Shown: positions 24,392 through 32,714, counted from the stretch's first letter. The stretch is 34,334 nt of DNA from Chloroflexota bacterium (GCA_005882525.1 VBGO01000029.1:1-34334); one strand, 5' to 3'. The notes: generated by a model from the letters alone, not told the origin. Numbers and translations are program-made.

Positions 24392-25072
24392 GTGGAAGGA
24401 ACGGTTCCGCCCATCGTTCTGGCGTCGACCTCGCCGCGTCGGATCGAGATCCTGAGGCGATCGGGGCTTGCGTTTCGCGCCGTGGCGCCGGGGATCGATG
24501 AGCGGCCGCCGATGCCGCTCGGACCGCTACGCTTCGTCGCCTGGGCGGCCGCCGCGAAAGCCGGCGCCGTGGCGAGGCGGGCCCCCGGAGCGCTGGTCGT
24601 CGCCGCCGACACGGAGGTGGTGCGCCGTGGCCGCATCTATGGCAAGCCAGCCGACCCGGGCCAGGCGGCCGCGTTCCTGCGCTCGCTGTCGGGTCAGACC
24701 CACCAGGTCTACACCGCGGTGCATGTCATCGACGGTCGCTCGGGGCGGGAGGCACACGGCATCTCCCGAACCGATGTCACGATCCGTGAACTTTCGGCGC
24801 GTGTGATCGAGGCCTACGTGCGCACCGGTGAGGCGCAGGATAAGGCCGGTGCCTACGCTATACAGGGCGAGGGCCGCCGGCTGGTCAAATCGATCCGCGG
24901 GCCCTACGACAACGTCGTTGGGATGCCGATGCGCCTGCTGACCCGTTTGCTGGGCGAATGCGGGATCTCAATTCCGGCGAAGAATCCGGATGAGTCCAAA
25001 GATACGCAGAACCGTCTCAGGCGCTCGCCCGGCCGGACAGCGCGACTCGCGCCGGGGCGCAGGCCGGTCTAG
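24392..25072 (+). CDS. maf: Maf-family nucleoside triphosphate pyrophosphatase
   Basis: This house-cleaning enzyme hydrolyses non-canonical or excess nucleoside triphosphates to monophosphates. Visible motifs are LASTSPRR (substrate loop), VVAADTEVV with the conserved Asp, GKPADPGQAAAFLRSLSG, and DKAGAYAIQGEG. The core ends near residue 190. The last ~30 residues are basic and come from the 83-base overlap with the next gene, so they are probably not conserved. The start is GTG 24392, four bases after the upstream stop, with no strong ribosome-binding site; reinitiation is likely. Confidence 0.9.
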   Translation: MEGTVPPIVLASTSPRRIEILRRSGLAFRAVAPGIDERPPMPLGPLRFVAWAAAAKAGAVARRAPGALVVAADTEVVRRGRIYGKPADPGQAAAFLRSLSGQTHQVYTAVHVIDGRSGREAHGISRTDVTIRELSARVIEAYVRTGEAQDKAGAYAIQGEGRRLVKSIRGPYDNVVGMPMRLLTRLLGECGISIPAKNPDESKDTQNRLRRSPGRTARLAPGRRPV

Positions 25073-26378
25073 CCTTCTCCTGCTGGTGCTGTTCGCGCCG
25101 CTGGCACTGAGTGCCTGCGGTCCGAGCGCCGGCTCGCGGTTGGTCATCACCCAGAGCACCGATGCCCCGAGCGGCGCCGACCACAAGGGGCATCTCTCAC
25201 CGGGGGCCTTCACCGGGATCACCCTCTCGATCCGCAACACCGGCGCCGGTCCGGCGCGCGGGGTGACCGTCGAAGATATTCTGCCCGCGGGTTTCCATTA
25301 CTACGAGTTGACGACCCTGGGAGGCAACGCCATCCGCACGGCGACCAGCGAACCGGCCGCACAAGGCAACCCCTCGTGGGGGACCTGGACCATCCCGGCG
25401 GAGAACGGCAACACCGTGAGCGCCCTGGTCATCAGCTTCAAGGTGCAGGTGGCGCTCAACCCCGGTGATTACAAGAACCAGGTCAAGCTGACCACCTCGA
25501 CGGTCACGGAGATCGACCCGGGTGACCCGGTCGCGCTCGTCATCGAGCCACGACCGTCACTCACCCTGACGGCCGCCGCGGCGACCGGGCAGGTGACGAC
25601 CGGTAGCCTGGCCACCTACATCATCTCGGTCGCCAACGTTGGCTCGGCGGTGGCCAAGGGCGTGGCGGTCTCGGTGAGCCTGGCGCCGGGCTTCCTCTAT
25701 AGCGCCACGACCGGCTATGAGGGCAACAGCATCCGGGTGACCGCGGTCGACCCGCCCGCGAGCAGTCTCCTTCCGCTCTGGTCGTCGTGGGATATCCCAG
25801 GGGCGAGCAACGGGGCGCCCGGGTTGCTGCGGCTCACCTTTCAGGCCCGGATCCTGGCGGGCGTCGTGCCCGGGCTATACAACCTGACGGCCGCGGTGAC
25901 CAGCACCAGAGACGTCCCCGCCCAGACGATCGGGAACACGGCGCCGGTGGCGGTCGGCAAAGGCAGCCGGGTCCCGATCACGATGACGGTCGCCCCCACC
26001 GCGCCCTACGCGGCCCAGAACGGCACCGTCACCTACGTGATCGTGGTGGAGAACGCCGCCACCGACGCGGCGCAGGCGGTCACCGTCACCGACACGCTGC
26101 CGCAGGGCTTTGCCTACCAGTCGACCAACAGCATCGTGATCAACGGAAAGAATGCGGGTTCGCGCCTGCAGCCCTCCGCCGGCTCGGCGACTCCGCAGTG
26201 GGGACCGTTCGTCGTCCCCGCGGGCGGCTTCAATGGGGCAACGCTGGTGATCACCTTCACGGCCACGATCAACGGCGCCGCACTGGGGCCGCACCCGAAC
26301 GTGGTCTCGGGCAACAGCAGCAACGCGCAGATCACCGGCGGGTCGGACCAATCGCCCGTCATCGTGACGGCGGGCTAG
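24990..26378 (+). CDS. Lipoprotein with DUF11-type repeats
   Basis: This 462-residue surface lipoprotein has a basic N-terminus, a hydrophobic stretch (SSLLLLVLFAPLALSAC) and the lipobox L-S-A-C. Three immunoglobulin-like repeats of about 120 residues follow, each with the DUF11 pattern: a strand such as ITLSIRNTG or ATYIISVANVG, then V-T-V-x-D-x-L-P-x-G-F (EDILPAGFHYYE, SLAPGFLYSA, DTLPQGFAYQS). DUF11 domains occur on cell-surface stalk-like proteins, and the ligand is unknown. The ATG lies 83 bases inside maf, an unusually long overlap. A weak stem with a GTTTTA tail follows the stop. Confidence 0.82.
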   Translation: MSPKIRRTVSGARPAGQRDSRRGAGRSSLLLLVLFAPLALSACGPSAGSRLVITQSTDAPSGADHKGHLSPGAFTGITLSIRNTGAGPARGVTVEDILPAGFHYYELTTLGGNAIRTATSEPAAQGNPSWGTWTIPAENGNTVSALVISFKVQVALNPGDYKNQVKLTTSTVTEIDPGDPVALVIEPRPSLTLTAAAATGQVTTGSLATYIISVANVGSAVAKGVAVSVSLAPGFLYSATTGYEGNSIRVTAVDPPASSLLPLWSSWDIPGASNGAPGLLRLTFQARILAGVVPGLYNLTAAVTSTRDVPAQTIGNTAPVAVGKGSRVPITMTVAPTAPYAAQNGTVTYVIVVENAATDAAQAVTVTDTLPQGFAYQSTNSIVINGKNAGSRLQPSAGSATPQWGPFVVPAGGFNGATLVITFTATINGAALGPHPNVVSGNSSNAQITGGSDQSPVIVTAG

Positions 26379-26380
26379 CG

Positions 26381-26400
26381 CCGCCTCACCGCGGGTTTTA
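26381..26400 (+). terminator. Weak hairpin with T-run after the DUF11 gene
   Basis: CCGC (26381-26384) and GCGG (26391-26394) form a short stem, followed by GTTTTA. The stem is only 4 bp, so this is a weak candidate. The T-run could equally be the -35 region of the next gene. Confidence 0.25.
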
Positions 26401-26417
26401 CCGGCGAGCGCATTTGG

Positions 26418-26423
26418 GAGAAT
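26418..26423 (+). promoter_or_regulatory. -10-like box before the DUF3105 gene (leaderless candidate)
   Basis: GAGAAT, in the context GGGAGAAT, ends 8 bases before GTG 26432. It resembles the GGGATAAT boxes before rsfS and the PucR gene. TTTTAC at 26396-26401 could serve as -35 with 16-base spacing. Confidence 0.35.
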
Positions 26424-26431
26424 GAGGACCG

Positions 26432-27097
26432 GTGTCGAGAACTCAACGGGAAATGAAGGCGATGCGGCAGCAACAGCGGGAGCAGGCCGCGGCCCGGCAG
26501 CGCGCCCGGGATCGCCGCAACCTGTTCATCATCGGCGGGGTCCTGCTCGCCGCGGCCGCCGCGATCTTCGTGGTCGCGGTCGCCCTCAATCACCAGGCCC
26601 AGCAAGTGAACGCCAGCCGGCTCACCTTCCAGCCCGTCAGCACGCTGGTGGGGCAGGAGGTCGCCGATGAGGGCACGCCGTCGCACATCGACCCGTCGAC
26701 CGCCTGGACCTACAAGTTCTACCCGCCCACCTCGGGCCCGCACTACTCGGTCGCGGGCAGCGCCCCCGTACCCTGGAAAACCATCGACACCCTGGTCGAG
26801 GGCCAGTTCGTGCACAACCTCGAGCACGGTGGGATCGCCATCCTCTACGACTGCCCGAGTGGCACCGAGTGCACGACCTTGAAGAACCAGCTTTCGGACT
26901 ACATCAACAAGCTGGCGCCGCTGGATCCCACCTACCGCGAGGTCAAGATCGTGATGACGCCTTATAGCCGGGGCATGACCAAGAAGGTCGCCCTGGTGGC
27001 CTGGCATTACGTGCAGTTTCTGGACGGCTATGACCAGAACGCGATCACCCAGTTCTACGAGTCGCACGTCAACAAGGGCCCCGAGTCAGTCCCGTGA
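26432..27097 (+). CDS. DUF3105 family membrane-anchored protein
   Basis: This 221-residue protein has an Arg/Gln-rich cytoplasmic N-terminus (~28 residues), one membrane span (LFIIGGVLLAAAAAIFVVAVAL) and an extracytoplasmic domain with the DUF3105 pattern: YPPTSGPHYS, FVHNLEHGGIAILYDCP and VALVAWHYVQFLDGYD. Conserved His residues (PHY, EHGG, WHY) could bind a metal, but no activity is established that I know of. The family is widespread in Actinobacteria and Chloroflexota. The start is GTG 26432, with no Shine-Dalgarno sequence. Confidence 0.85.
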   Translation: MSRTQREMKAMRQQQREQAAARQRARDRRNLFIIGGVLLAAAAAIFVVAVALNHQAQQVNASRLTFQPVSTLVGQEVADEGTPSHIDPSTAWTYKFYPPTSGPHYSVAGSAPVPWKTIDTLVEGQFVHNLEHGGIAILYDCPSGTECTTLKNQLSDYINKLAPLDPTYREVKIVMTPYSRGMTKKVALVAWHYVQFLDGYDQNAITQFYESHVNKGPESVP

Positions 27098-27132
27098 TAG
27101 ACTACGAAATCGCGCCCGGGGGCGCTTTCTCC

Positions 27133-27570
27133 ATGTTTGCCATCGTTGCTACCAGCGGAAAGCAGTTTCGAGTGTCGGAAGGTGATCGAATCGTGGTTGA
27201 TCGCGTCTCCGCCAACGTCGGCGACACCGTGCGCCTCGATTCCGTGCTGATGGTGGGCGGCGATGGCGGGCCGATGGTGGGCACACCGTTTGTATCGGGT
27301 GCGGCGGTCGAGGCGACCGTGGTCTCGCACCGGTCGGGCGACAAGATCATCGTCTTCAAGTTCGAGGCCCGCAAGCGCCACCGGCGCAAGACGGGGCATC
27401 GGCAGCAGCTCTCGGAGCTGCGGATCGGCGCCATTCGCGCGCCCGAGGGCAACACCGGCGACCGGCCGGCAGCCAGCCAGCGGCCCGCCCCGGCCGAGCG
27501 GCCGTCGAGCGCACGTCCCGCGACCCGGGCCCGCAAGGCCGGCACCCCCGCAAAGACCACGCAGGAGTAA
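27133..27570 (+). CDS. rplU: 50S ribosomal protein L21
   Basis: This is L21 with start MFAIVATSGKQFRVSEGD and the conserved C-terminal KRHRRKTGHRQ. It is 145 residues long, about 40 longer than usual. The extra is a Pro/Ala/Arg-rich basic tail after residue ~105, probably disordered and perhaps contacting rRNA. I chose ATG 27133 because the family starts M-Y/F-A-I-V; the longer in-frame start at 27094 overlaps the DUF3105 stop and adds a non-conserved leader. It is followed 7 bases later by rpmA. Confidence 0.95.
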   Translation: MFAIVATSGKQFRVSEGDRIVVDRVSANVGDTVRLDSVLMVGGDGGPMVGTPFVSGAAVEATVVSHRSGDKIIVFKFEARKRHRRKTGHRQQLSELRIGAIRAPEGNTGDRPAASQRPAPAERPSSARPATRARKAGTPAKTTQE

Positions 27571-27577
27571 CAACACA

Positions 27578-27838
27578 ATGGCACACAAGAAAGGCGCAGG
27601 CAGCTCACGCAACGGACGCGACAGCGTCGGCCAGCGGCTGGGGATCAAGACGGGCGCGGGCCAGGCGGTGAACGCCGGCACCATCCTGCTTCGCCAGCGT
27701 GGCACGGCGATCTTCCCGGGGACCAACGTCGGTATGGGGCGCGATCACACGCTGTTCGCCCTGATCGACGGCGTGGTCCGTTTCGAGCGGACGGGTCACG
27801 GGCGCAAGAAAGTCTCCGTGCTGGCGGCCGCCAGCTAG
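27578..27838 (+). CDS. rpmA: 50S ribosomal protein L27
   Basis: This is an 86-residue L27 with the standard start MAHKKGAGSSRNGRDS. Its N-terminus reaches the peptidyl-transferase centre. It has no N-terminal extension of the kind cleaved by Prp in Firmicutes. Conserved core residues include GIKTGAGQAVNAGTILLRQRGT. AGGAG at 27563-27567 overlaps the rplU stop and provides the ribosome-binding site. Confidence 0.97.
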   Translation: MAHKKGAGSSRNGRDSVGQRLGIKTGAGQAVNAGTILLRQRGTAIFPGTNVGMGRDHTLFALIDGVVRFERTGHGRKKVSVLAAAS

Positions 27839-27853
27839 CCGGTCACAGCCACT

Positions 27854-27869
27854 CCCGGGTCCGCCCGGG
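27854..27869. repeat. Hairpin between rpmA and obgE
   Basis: CCCGGG-TCCG-CCCGGG forms a perfect 6-bp GC stem in the 42-base gap between the rpmA stop and obgE TTG. No T-run follows. It could attenuate read-through from the abundant ribosomal protein message into obgE. Confidence 0.4.
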
Positions 27870-27880
27870 CTGGTCAGGCT

Positions 27881-29158
27881 TTGTTCACCGACCGGGTCAA
27901 GATCTTCGTCAAGGGTGGTGACGGCGGTGCCGGCGCCCTGAGCTTCCGCCGTGAGAAGTACGTCCCCCGTGGTGGCCCCGACGGCGGGAACGGCGGCCGG
28001 GGCGGCAACGTGATCCTCGAAGTCTCGAACCAGCTCAACTCGCTCCAGGATTACCGCTACCGGCATCACTTTCCGGCCCGCGGCGGCGGGCGTGGCGGCG
28101 GCAGCCGGCGCCACGGCAAGGACGCGGCCGACGTCGTGCTCCAGGTTCCGCCCGGGACCCTGGTCAAGGACGAGGAGGGGCAGACGCTCGCCGACCTGGT
28201 CGCCAGGGGGCAGCGGATGGTGGTGGCGCGCGGCGGCCGCGGCGGCCGCGGCAACGCCAGCTTCAAGACCTCGACCCGGCAGACGCCGCGATTCGCGGAG
28301 CTGGGCGAGCCGGGCGAATCCCGCTGGCTCTGGCTGGAGCTCAAGCTGATCGCGGATGTCGGCCTGCTCGGCCTGCCCAATGCCGGGAAGTCGACGCTCC
28401 TGGCCGCCGCCAGCGCCGCCCGGCCGAAGATCGCCGACTATCCCTTCACCACCCTGGAACCGGTGCTCGGCGTCGTCGAGATGGCCGAGGACGCCAGCTT
28501 CGTGATGGCGGACCTTCCCGGGCTGATCGAGGGCGCGCATGCCGGCGCGGGCCTGGGGCTGCAATTCCTCCGCCACGTGGACCGGACCCGGGTGCTGATC
28601 CATGTCATCGATGCCGCCGCCGGCGACCGGAACAAACTCTGGAACGACTACCAGCAAGTGCGCAACGAGCTCAAGAAGTACAGCGCCACGCTGGCCCGCC
28701 GGCCGCACCTGATTGCACTCAACAAGATGGATGCCGTGGCGGATACCTCCGAGGTACTCGCCTTCCGCCAACGCCTGGTGAAACTGCGACGACGCACGTT
28801 TCCGATTTCGGCGGCGACCGGCGACGGCGTCCAGGACCTGCTGTGGGCCGCGGAGCGTATGCTCGAGCGCCGCAAGGGGGAGGCGCCGGAACCGTTGCCC
28901 GCCCTCAAGGTCTATCGGGGTCCGACCTCAGCCGAGCCCTTTACGATCGAGCCGGTCGAGGGTGGATATCGGGTCTCCGGCAACCAGCTCGAACGGCTGC
29001 TGGCGATGACCGACATGACCAATCCCGAAGGCTTGGCCCATTTCCAGCGGATGCTCGATCGCTGGGGACTGAACGATGCGCTCGCGCGCCACGGCGCCCG
29101 CGGCGGAGAAACGGTGCGGATTTCCGGTGTGGAGTTTCTCTACGACCCGGAGCGCTGA
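27881..29158 (+). CDS. obgE: GTPase ObgE (CgtA)
   Basis: This is a 425-residue GTPase of 50S assembly. The N-terminal glycine-rich Obg fold (FVKGGDGGAGALSFRREKYVPRG; GGNGGRGGNVI) is typical. The G domain has G1 GLPNAGKS, G3 DLPG and G4 NKMD. The C-terminal OCT domain is present (residues ~350-425; YRVSGNQLERLLAMTDMTN), as in many Gram-positive-type Obg proteins. The start is TTG 27881, giving the family-typical LFTDRVKIFVKGG; the ribosome-binding site is weak. It is linked to L21 and L27 as in most bacteria. Confidence 0.96.
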   Translation: MFTDRVKIFVKGGDGGAGALSFRREKYVPRGGPDGGNGGRGGNVILEVSNQLNSLQDYRYRHHFPARGGGRGGGSRRHGKDAADVVLQVPPGTLVKDEEGQTLADLVARGQRMVVARGGRGGRGNASFKTSTRQTPRFAELGEPGESRWLWLELKLIADVGLLGLPNAGKSTLLAAASAARPKIADYPFTTLEPVLGVVEMAEDASFVMADLPGLIEGAHAGAGLGLQFLRHVDRTRVLIHVIDAAAGDRNKLWNDYQQVRNELKKYSATLARRPHLIALNKMDAVADTSEVLAFRQRLVKLRRRTFPISAATGDGVQDLLWAAERMLERRKGEAPEPLPALKVYRGPTSAEPFTIEPVEGGYRVSGNQLERLLAMTDMTNPEGLAHFQRMLDRWGLNDALARHGARGGETVRISGVEFLYDPER

Positions 29159-29165
29159 GGGTCTG

Positions 29166-29774
29166 ATGCCCGCACCGGGCGCGGTGATCGGGATCATGGG
29201 CGGGACCTTCGACCCGCTGCACAACGGCCACCTCGCGGCAGCCCGTCAGCTGCGCGGCGTCGCCAATCTCGACGAGGTCTGGCTGATGCCGAATGCGAAT
29301 CCTCCGCACCGGACGGCGGCACCGGCCGCCAGCGCCGAAGACCGGATGCGGATGGTGGAACTCGCGGTCGCCGGCCTTGATGGGCTCGTGCCGTCACGCA
29401 TCGAGGTGGACCGGGGCGGCATTTCCTACACCATCGATACCATCCGCCAGCTCGCGCGAGACTTTCCGGGACGGCGATTCACGCTTCTGCTTGGCTCCGA
29501 TGTCGCACTGCAGATCCGCAGCTGGCGGGACGCGGATGCGCTGCTCGATGAGGCGAGCTTTGTCATCTTCAACCGGCCGGAGACCACGCTGGCGCCGCAG
29601 ACACTGCACGAGTTGGGCTTTGCGCCCGCCCGCAGCCGGATCGTCCACCTCGACACACCGGCGGTCGCCGCCCACCAGGTCCGCGATCGCCTGGCGCGCG
29701 GGGCCCCGATCGACGACCTGGTGCCGGCCCCGGTCGCTGATTACATCCGAACCCACGACCTCTACCGTGGCTGA
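29166..29774 (+). CDS. nadD: Nicotinate-nucleotide adenylyltransferase
   Basis: This 202-residue enzyme makes deamido-NAD from nicotinate mononucleotide and ATP. The nucleotidyltransferase motif GGTFDPLHNGHL is intact, as are the substrate region MPNANPPHR, SYTIDTIRQL and LLGSDVALQI. The C-terminal ATP-binding motif, normally I-S-S/A-T-x-x-R, is V-A-A-H-Q-V-R here: Arg is kept but the Ser/Thr residues are replaced. ATG 29166 has GAGGG (29157-29161) just upstream, and the longer in-frame start at 29076 lies inside obgE. Confidence 0.93.
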   Translation: MPAPGAVIGIMGGTFDPLHNGHLAAARQLRGVANLDEVWLMPNANPPHRTAAPAASAEDRMRMVELAVAGLDGLVPSRIEVDRGGISYTIDTIRQLARDFPGRRFTLLLGSDVALQIRSWRDADALLDEASFVIFNRPETTLAPQTLHELGFAPARSRIVHLDTPAVAAHQVRDRLARGAPIDDLVPAPVADYIRTHDLYRG

Positions 29775-29796
29775 CGCCGGGTCCCGGCCAGACTGG

Positions 29797-29802
29797 GATA
29801 AT
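29797..29802 (+). promoter_or_regulatory. -10-like box before rsfS (leaderless candidate)
   Basis: GATAAT, in the context GGGATAAT, is followed by 7 bases and then GTG 29810, with no Shine-Dalgarno sequence. This is the clearest leaderless arrangement in the window. Confidence 0.45.
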
Positions 29803-29809
29803 TAGGGCG

Positions 29810-30244
29810 GTGACCCCACTTCAGCTCAGCCGGCTCATCGCGGATGCCGCTGCGGACAAGAAGGCTCGGGGCATCGTTCGGATCGACCTGCGGGAGAAAA
29901 GCTCGATCGCGGACTACTTCGTGATCTGCGAGGGCGACACCGACCGCCAGGTGCGGGCCATCACCGATTCGATCGTCGAAGCGGGCAAGGCGAAGGGCAT
30001 CGTGCCGCTGCGCACCGCCGGCTACCAGGAGGGATCCTGGGTCGTGCTCGACTATGCCAGCGTCATCGTGCACGTCTTCCTTCCGGGCGAGCGCTCGTAC
30101 TACGACCTCGAGTCCCTCTGGAAGGGGCCGGCAAAGGCCGGCGCCGCGACGGGCAACGGCTCGAAGAAGACGCCCGCGAAGGAACGGGCGCGGCCCACCA
30201 AGAAGCCGGTGGGACCGACCCGGCGGCGCATCCGCTCCGCCTGA
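29810..30244 (+). CDS. rsfS: Ribosomal silencing factor RsfS
   Basis: This 144-residue protein of the RsfS/YbeB/Iojap family binds L14 and blocks subunit joining when nutrients are low. Visible family features are VRIDLREKSSIADYFVICEGDTDRQVRAI, EGSWVVLDYASVIVHVF and RSYYDLESLW. The C-terminal ~35 residues form a Lys/Arg-rich tail longer than usual. The GTG start lies 7 bases after GATAAT, suggesting its own leaderless promoter besides read-through from nadD. A GC hairpin follows the stop. Confidence 0.95.
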   Translation: MTPLQLSRLIADAAADKKARGIVRIDLREKSSIADYFVICEGDTDRQVRAITDSIVEAGKAKGIVPLRTAGYQEGSWVVLDYASVIVHVFLPGERSYYDLESLWKGPAKAGAATGNGSKKTPAKERARPTKKPVGPTRRRIRSA

Positions 30245-30267
30245 CGGGCCACGCCCCAGCCTGACCT

Positions 30268-30285
30268 CCCCCGCCGGGGGTTGTT
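30268..30285 (+). terminator. Hairpin after rsfS
   Basis: CCCCC-GCC-GGGGG (30268-30280) is followed by TTGTT, 24 bases after the rsfS stop. A short but strong GC stem with a T-rich tail is a plausible intrinsic terminator for the rplU-rsfS block. Confidence 0.45.
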
Positions 30286-30332
30286 CCCTCGAAATTGTGC
30301 GCCGCGACTGAAGCGCGGGTCGACCGCTGTGG

Positions 30333-30338
30333 GATAAT
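30333..30338 (+). promoter_or_regulatory. -10-like box upstream of the PucR gene
   Basis: GATAAT, in the same GGGATAAT context as before rsfS, lies 38 bases before ATG 30377. Unlike the rsfS case it would give a leader of about 30 bases. No strong -35 is visible. Confidence 0.4.
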
Positions 30339-30376
30339 ACCGCTCGTCGCGTCGCCTTCGGGCGCGGCGCACGAAG

Positions 30377-32005
30377 ATGTCCCCGCACAAACCCGCCGCC
30401 CCCGCGCATCCCCACGTCACCATCGAGGACGTATGGCACGGCGCCCTACCCCAGGAGAGCCAGCTCGTCGCCGGAGCGGCCGGCCGGCACCGCGAGGTGG
30501 TCTGGTGCACGGCGCTGCGCGCCCGGTCGCCCGCCCTCACCCCGCTTCGCGGCGGCGAGTTGCTCCTGATCAACCCACAGGTGCTCACGGCGGTTGACTC
30601 GCGGCTCACGCTCGCCCGCCTGCTCGAATCGCTGGCCGGCCAGGGGGTGGCCGGGGCGGCGGTCCTGGGGCGGGTGTCGGCCGAGGCCCGCCGCGTTGCG
30701 GATACGCACGGGCTGCCCTTGTTCGCGCTGCCCGCCGCGCTGCCGCTGGACCAGGTCGAGCAGCAGGTGCTGCGCTATATCGTCGACCGGCGCGCCGAGC
30801 TGCACGAGCGAGCGCAGGACCTGCACCGCCAGCTGAGCGAGCTGGCGCTGGCGGGGCGCGGGCTGCCGGCGCTGCTGACCCGGCTCCAGGAGTTGACCGG
30901 CGTTCCCGTGGTGCTGGAGCGGGACTCGGGGGTGGATTACGTCGGCGCCGGCGGCCGGCTGCCGGAAAGCACGGCGGCGGCGATTGCCGCCGAGCGAGGG
31001 GCGCTGGAGGAGTGGTTGCGGGAGGTCCCGCTCAGTGCCTTCGATCCGCCGGTTGCGCTGCGGCCGCTGCTCAACGGACAGGCTCGCCTGATCGCCCCCA
31101 TCCTGGTGCAGGGGAGCATCGCCGGATTCCTGTCTTTGCTGGGCTCGGAGGGCGAGCTCGGCGAGCTGCACCGGCTGGCGGTCGGACGGGCGGCGCACGC
31201 CTGCGCCATCGAACTGGTTCGCGCCCACGCCGCCCGCGACGCCCGCGACGAGGTCGAGGAGGAACTGCTCGACGTGCTGACCGCCGGGCGTCCTGGCTCC
31301 CATCAGGCGGCTCGCGAACGGGCCAAGCGCAAGGGCTTCGACGTCGATGCGCCGTACCTGGTGATCGCGGCCGAGTCGGCCGAGCCGGACCGGGCTCCAA
31401 AAATCCGGCTGGCCTGGGAGCGCCTGCTCGCCACCATGCGGAGCAGTGCGCTGGTCCGAGGCCGAGGCGACACGACCCTGGCCGTGGTCAGCCTGGCGGG
31501 CCGGCGCGCGCTCGAACCTCGGTCGCTGATCGACCAGCTGCATCGCGCCGCACGCACGGCCGTGACCGCCCCGGTCGCGCTCGGCTACGCCGCGGTCCGC
31601 ACCGGCACCGCCGAAATCGCGAGCAGCGCCCGCGAGGCCGAGCAAGCCCTGAGCATGGGTCGCCGCCTCTTCGGTGCGGATAGCGCCACCGCGTTCAAGG
31701 ATCTGGGCCTCTACCGTCTGCTCTACGCCCTCCAACCGCTGCCCGAGTTGCGCGCGTTTCGGGACGATGCGCTGACGCGGCTGCGGGCCAAGGACCGTGG
31801 CGGCGTCCTGCTGCAGACACTCGGCGCCTACCTGGCCACCAACGGCAGTCCGACGGACGCCGCCGCGCGCCTGCACCTCCATCGCAACACGGTGCTCTAT
31901 CGACTCGGCCGGATCGAAGATCTGCTCGGTGTCGACCTCCGCGACGCCGAAGTCCGGCTGGGGCTGCACCTGGCGCTGAAGATCGGCGACATCCTCGACG
32001 CCTGA
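30377..32005 (+). CDS. PucR-family transcriptional regulator
   Basis: This is a 542-residue regulator. The N-terminal PucR domain (~15-130) starts TIEDVWHGALPQESQLVAG and includes GGELLLINPQVL. A middle region (~160-290) looks GAF-like, with LLTRLQELTGVPVVLERDSG. A CdaR-like region (~330-460) follows. The C-terminal helix-turn-helix (HTH_30 type) is AAARLHLHRNTVLYRLGRIEDLLGVDL. Relatives control purine, amino-acid or amine catabolism genes, often next to their targets. Here no catabolic gene is adjacent, and whether it controls the operon at 864-6557 is unknown. It converges with the minus-strand SGNH gene, leaving only 10 bases between stops. Confidence 0.9.
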   Translation: MSPHKPAAPAHPHVTIEDVWHGALPQESQLVAGAAGRHREVVWCTALRARSPALTPLRGGELLLINPQVLTAVDSRLTLARLLESLAGQGVAGAAVLGRVSAEARRVADTHGLPLFALPAALPLDQVEQQVLRYIVDRRAELHERAQDLHRQLSELALAGRGLPALLTRLQELTGVPVVLERDSGVDYVGAGGRLPESTAAAIAAERGALEEWLREVPLSAFDPPVALRPLLNGQARLIAPILVQGSIAGFLSLLGSEGELGELHRLAVGRAAHACAIELVRAHAARDARDEVEEELLDVLTAGRPGSHQAARERAKRKGFDVDAPYLVIAAESAEPDRAPKIRLAWERLLATMRSSALVRGRGDTTLAVVSLAGRRALEPRSLIDQLHRAARTAVTAPVALGYAAVRTGTAEIASSAREAEQALSMGRRLFGADSATAFKDLGLYRLLYALQPLPELRAFRDDALTRLRAKDRGGVLLQTLGAYLATNGSPTDAAARLHLHRNTVLYRLGRIEDLLGVDLRDAEVRLGLHLALKIGDILDA

Positions 32006-32015
32006 CGCCCGGCGT

Positions 32016-32714
32016 CTAGTGGGGGTGGGTGCGGATCACGTCGGGGATCCGCGGCGCCGGCGGCAGCGGACCGACCACCGGCGGCGGCCCGGCGCCCAGC
32101 GCCGAGACGACGGCCGCGGCAATGGCCGCATGGCCCTGGTCGCCCGGGTGGAACCAATCGGTGCGGCCCAGGTAGCTCGAGCCACCGTCCAGGGCGTGAA
32201 AATCGTTGACGCCATAAAAGCCCTCCAGGCTGACGTAGATCGCGTCGTGCCGCTGGCAGGTCTGCGCGATGATGGCGTCGACGCCGGCGGCCGGGAGCCA
32301 GCTGCCGATGCAGATCACGCGCGTATGCGGGCCGGACACGCGGCTCACGATGGACTCGTACTGGGCCGCGAACAGGTCGGCGGGCGTGAAGAAACCCGCA
32401 TCGTTGGTCCCGAGCTCGATGGTGACCAGAGCCGGGTGCGCCGCGGCCACCACATTGAGTTCGGTAAGCCCCCAGCCGGCCCGGGCCCCGCTGCGCGCCA
32501 CCAGGTCGAGGTTCATCCCCAGCTTCTCGGCCACCAGCGCCGGAAACGTGTCGTTTGGCGCCGTCGCGAAGCGGCCGGCGCTGATGCTGTCGCCGAGGGC
32601 GACGTAGACCTTACCCTGCAAGGCCTGGTTGTCGGCCGACGCAGCCGCGCCGAGGATCTCGCTGGGCGCCATGGCCGGACCCCGCGCGGACGGCTGCCCG
32701 ATCGCGAGAACCAC
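32016..32714 (-). CDS. SGNH/GDSL hydrolase, secreted; N-terminus probably disrupted
   Basis: This is a lipase/esterase-like SGNH hydrolase of 232 residues from GTG 32714. Block I is ALGDSISAG (nucleophile Ser), block III is ELGTNDAGF (Asn), and block V is TDWFHPGDQGH (Asp and His). The start is odd: GTG 32714 falls in the middle of a signal-peptide-like stretch. In-frame codons just upstream read L-W-V-L-L before a TGA, extending the hydrophobic core. In the other frame MPAHTPRVVT precedes it, so a one-base shift near the TGA would restore a full signal peptide. It lies 121 bases downstream of the prenyl synthase gene. Substrate unknown. Confidence 0.82.
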   Translation of the reverse strand: MVLAIGQPSARGPAMAPSEILGAAASADNQALQGKVYVALGDSISAGRFATAPNDTFPALVAEKLGMNLDLVARSGARAGWGLTELNVVAAAHPALVTIELGTNDAGFFTPADLFAAQYESIVSRVSGPHTRVICIGSWLPAAGVDAIIAQTCQRHDAIYVSLEGFYGVNDFHALDGGSSYLGRTDWFHPGDQGHAAIAAAVVSALGAGPPPVVGPLPPAPRIPDVIRTHPH

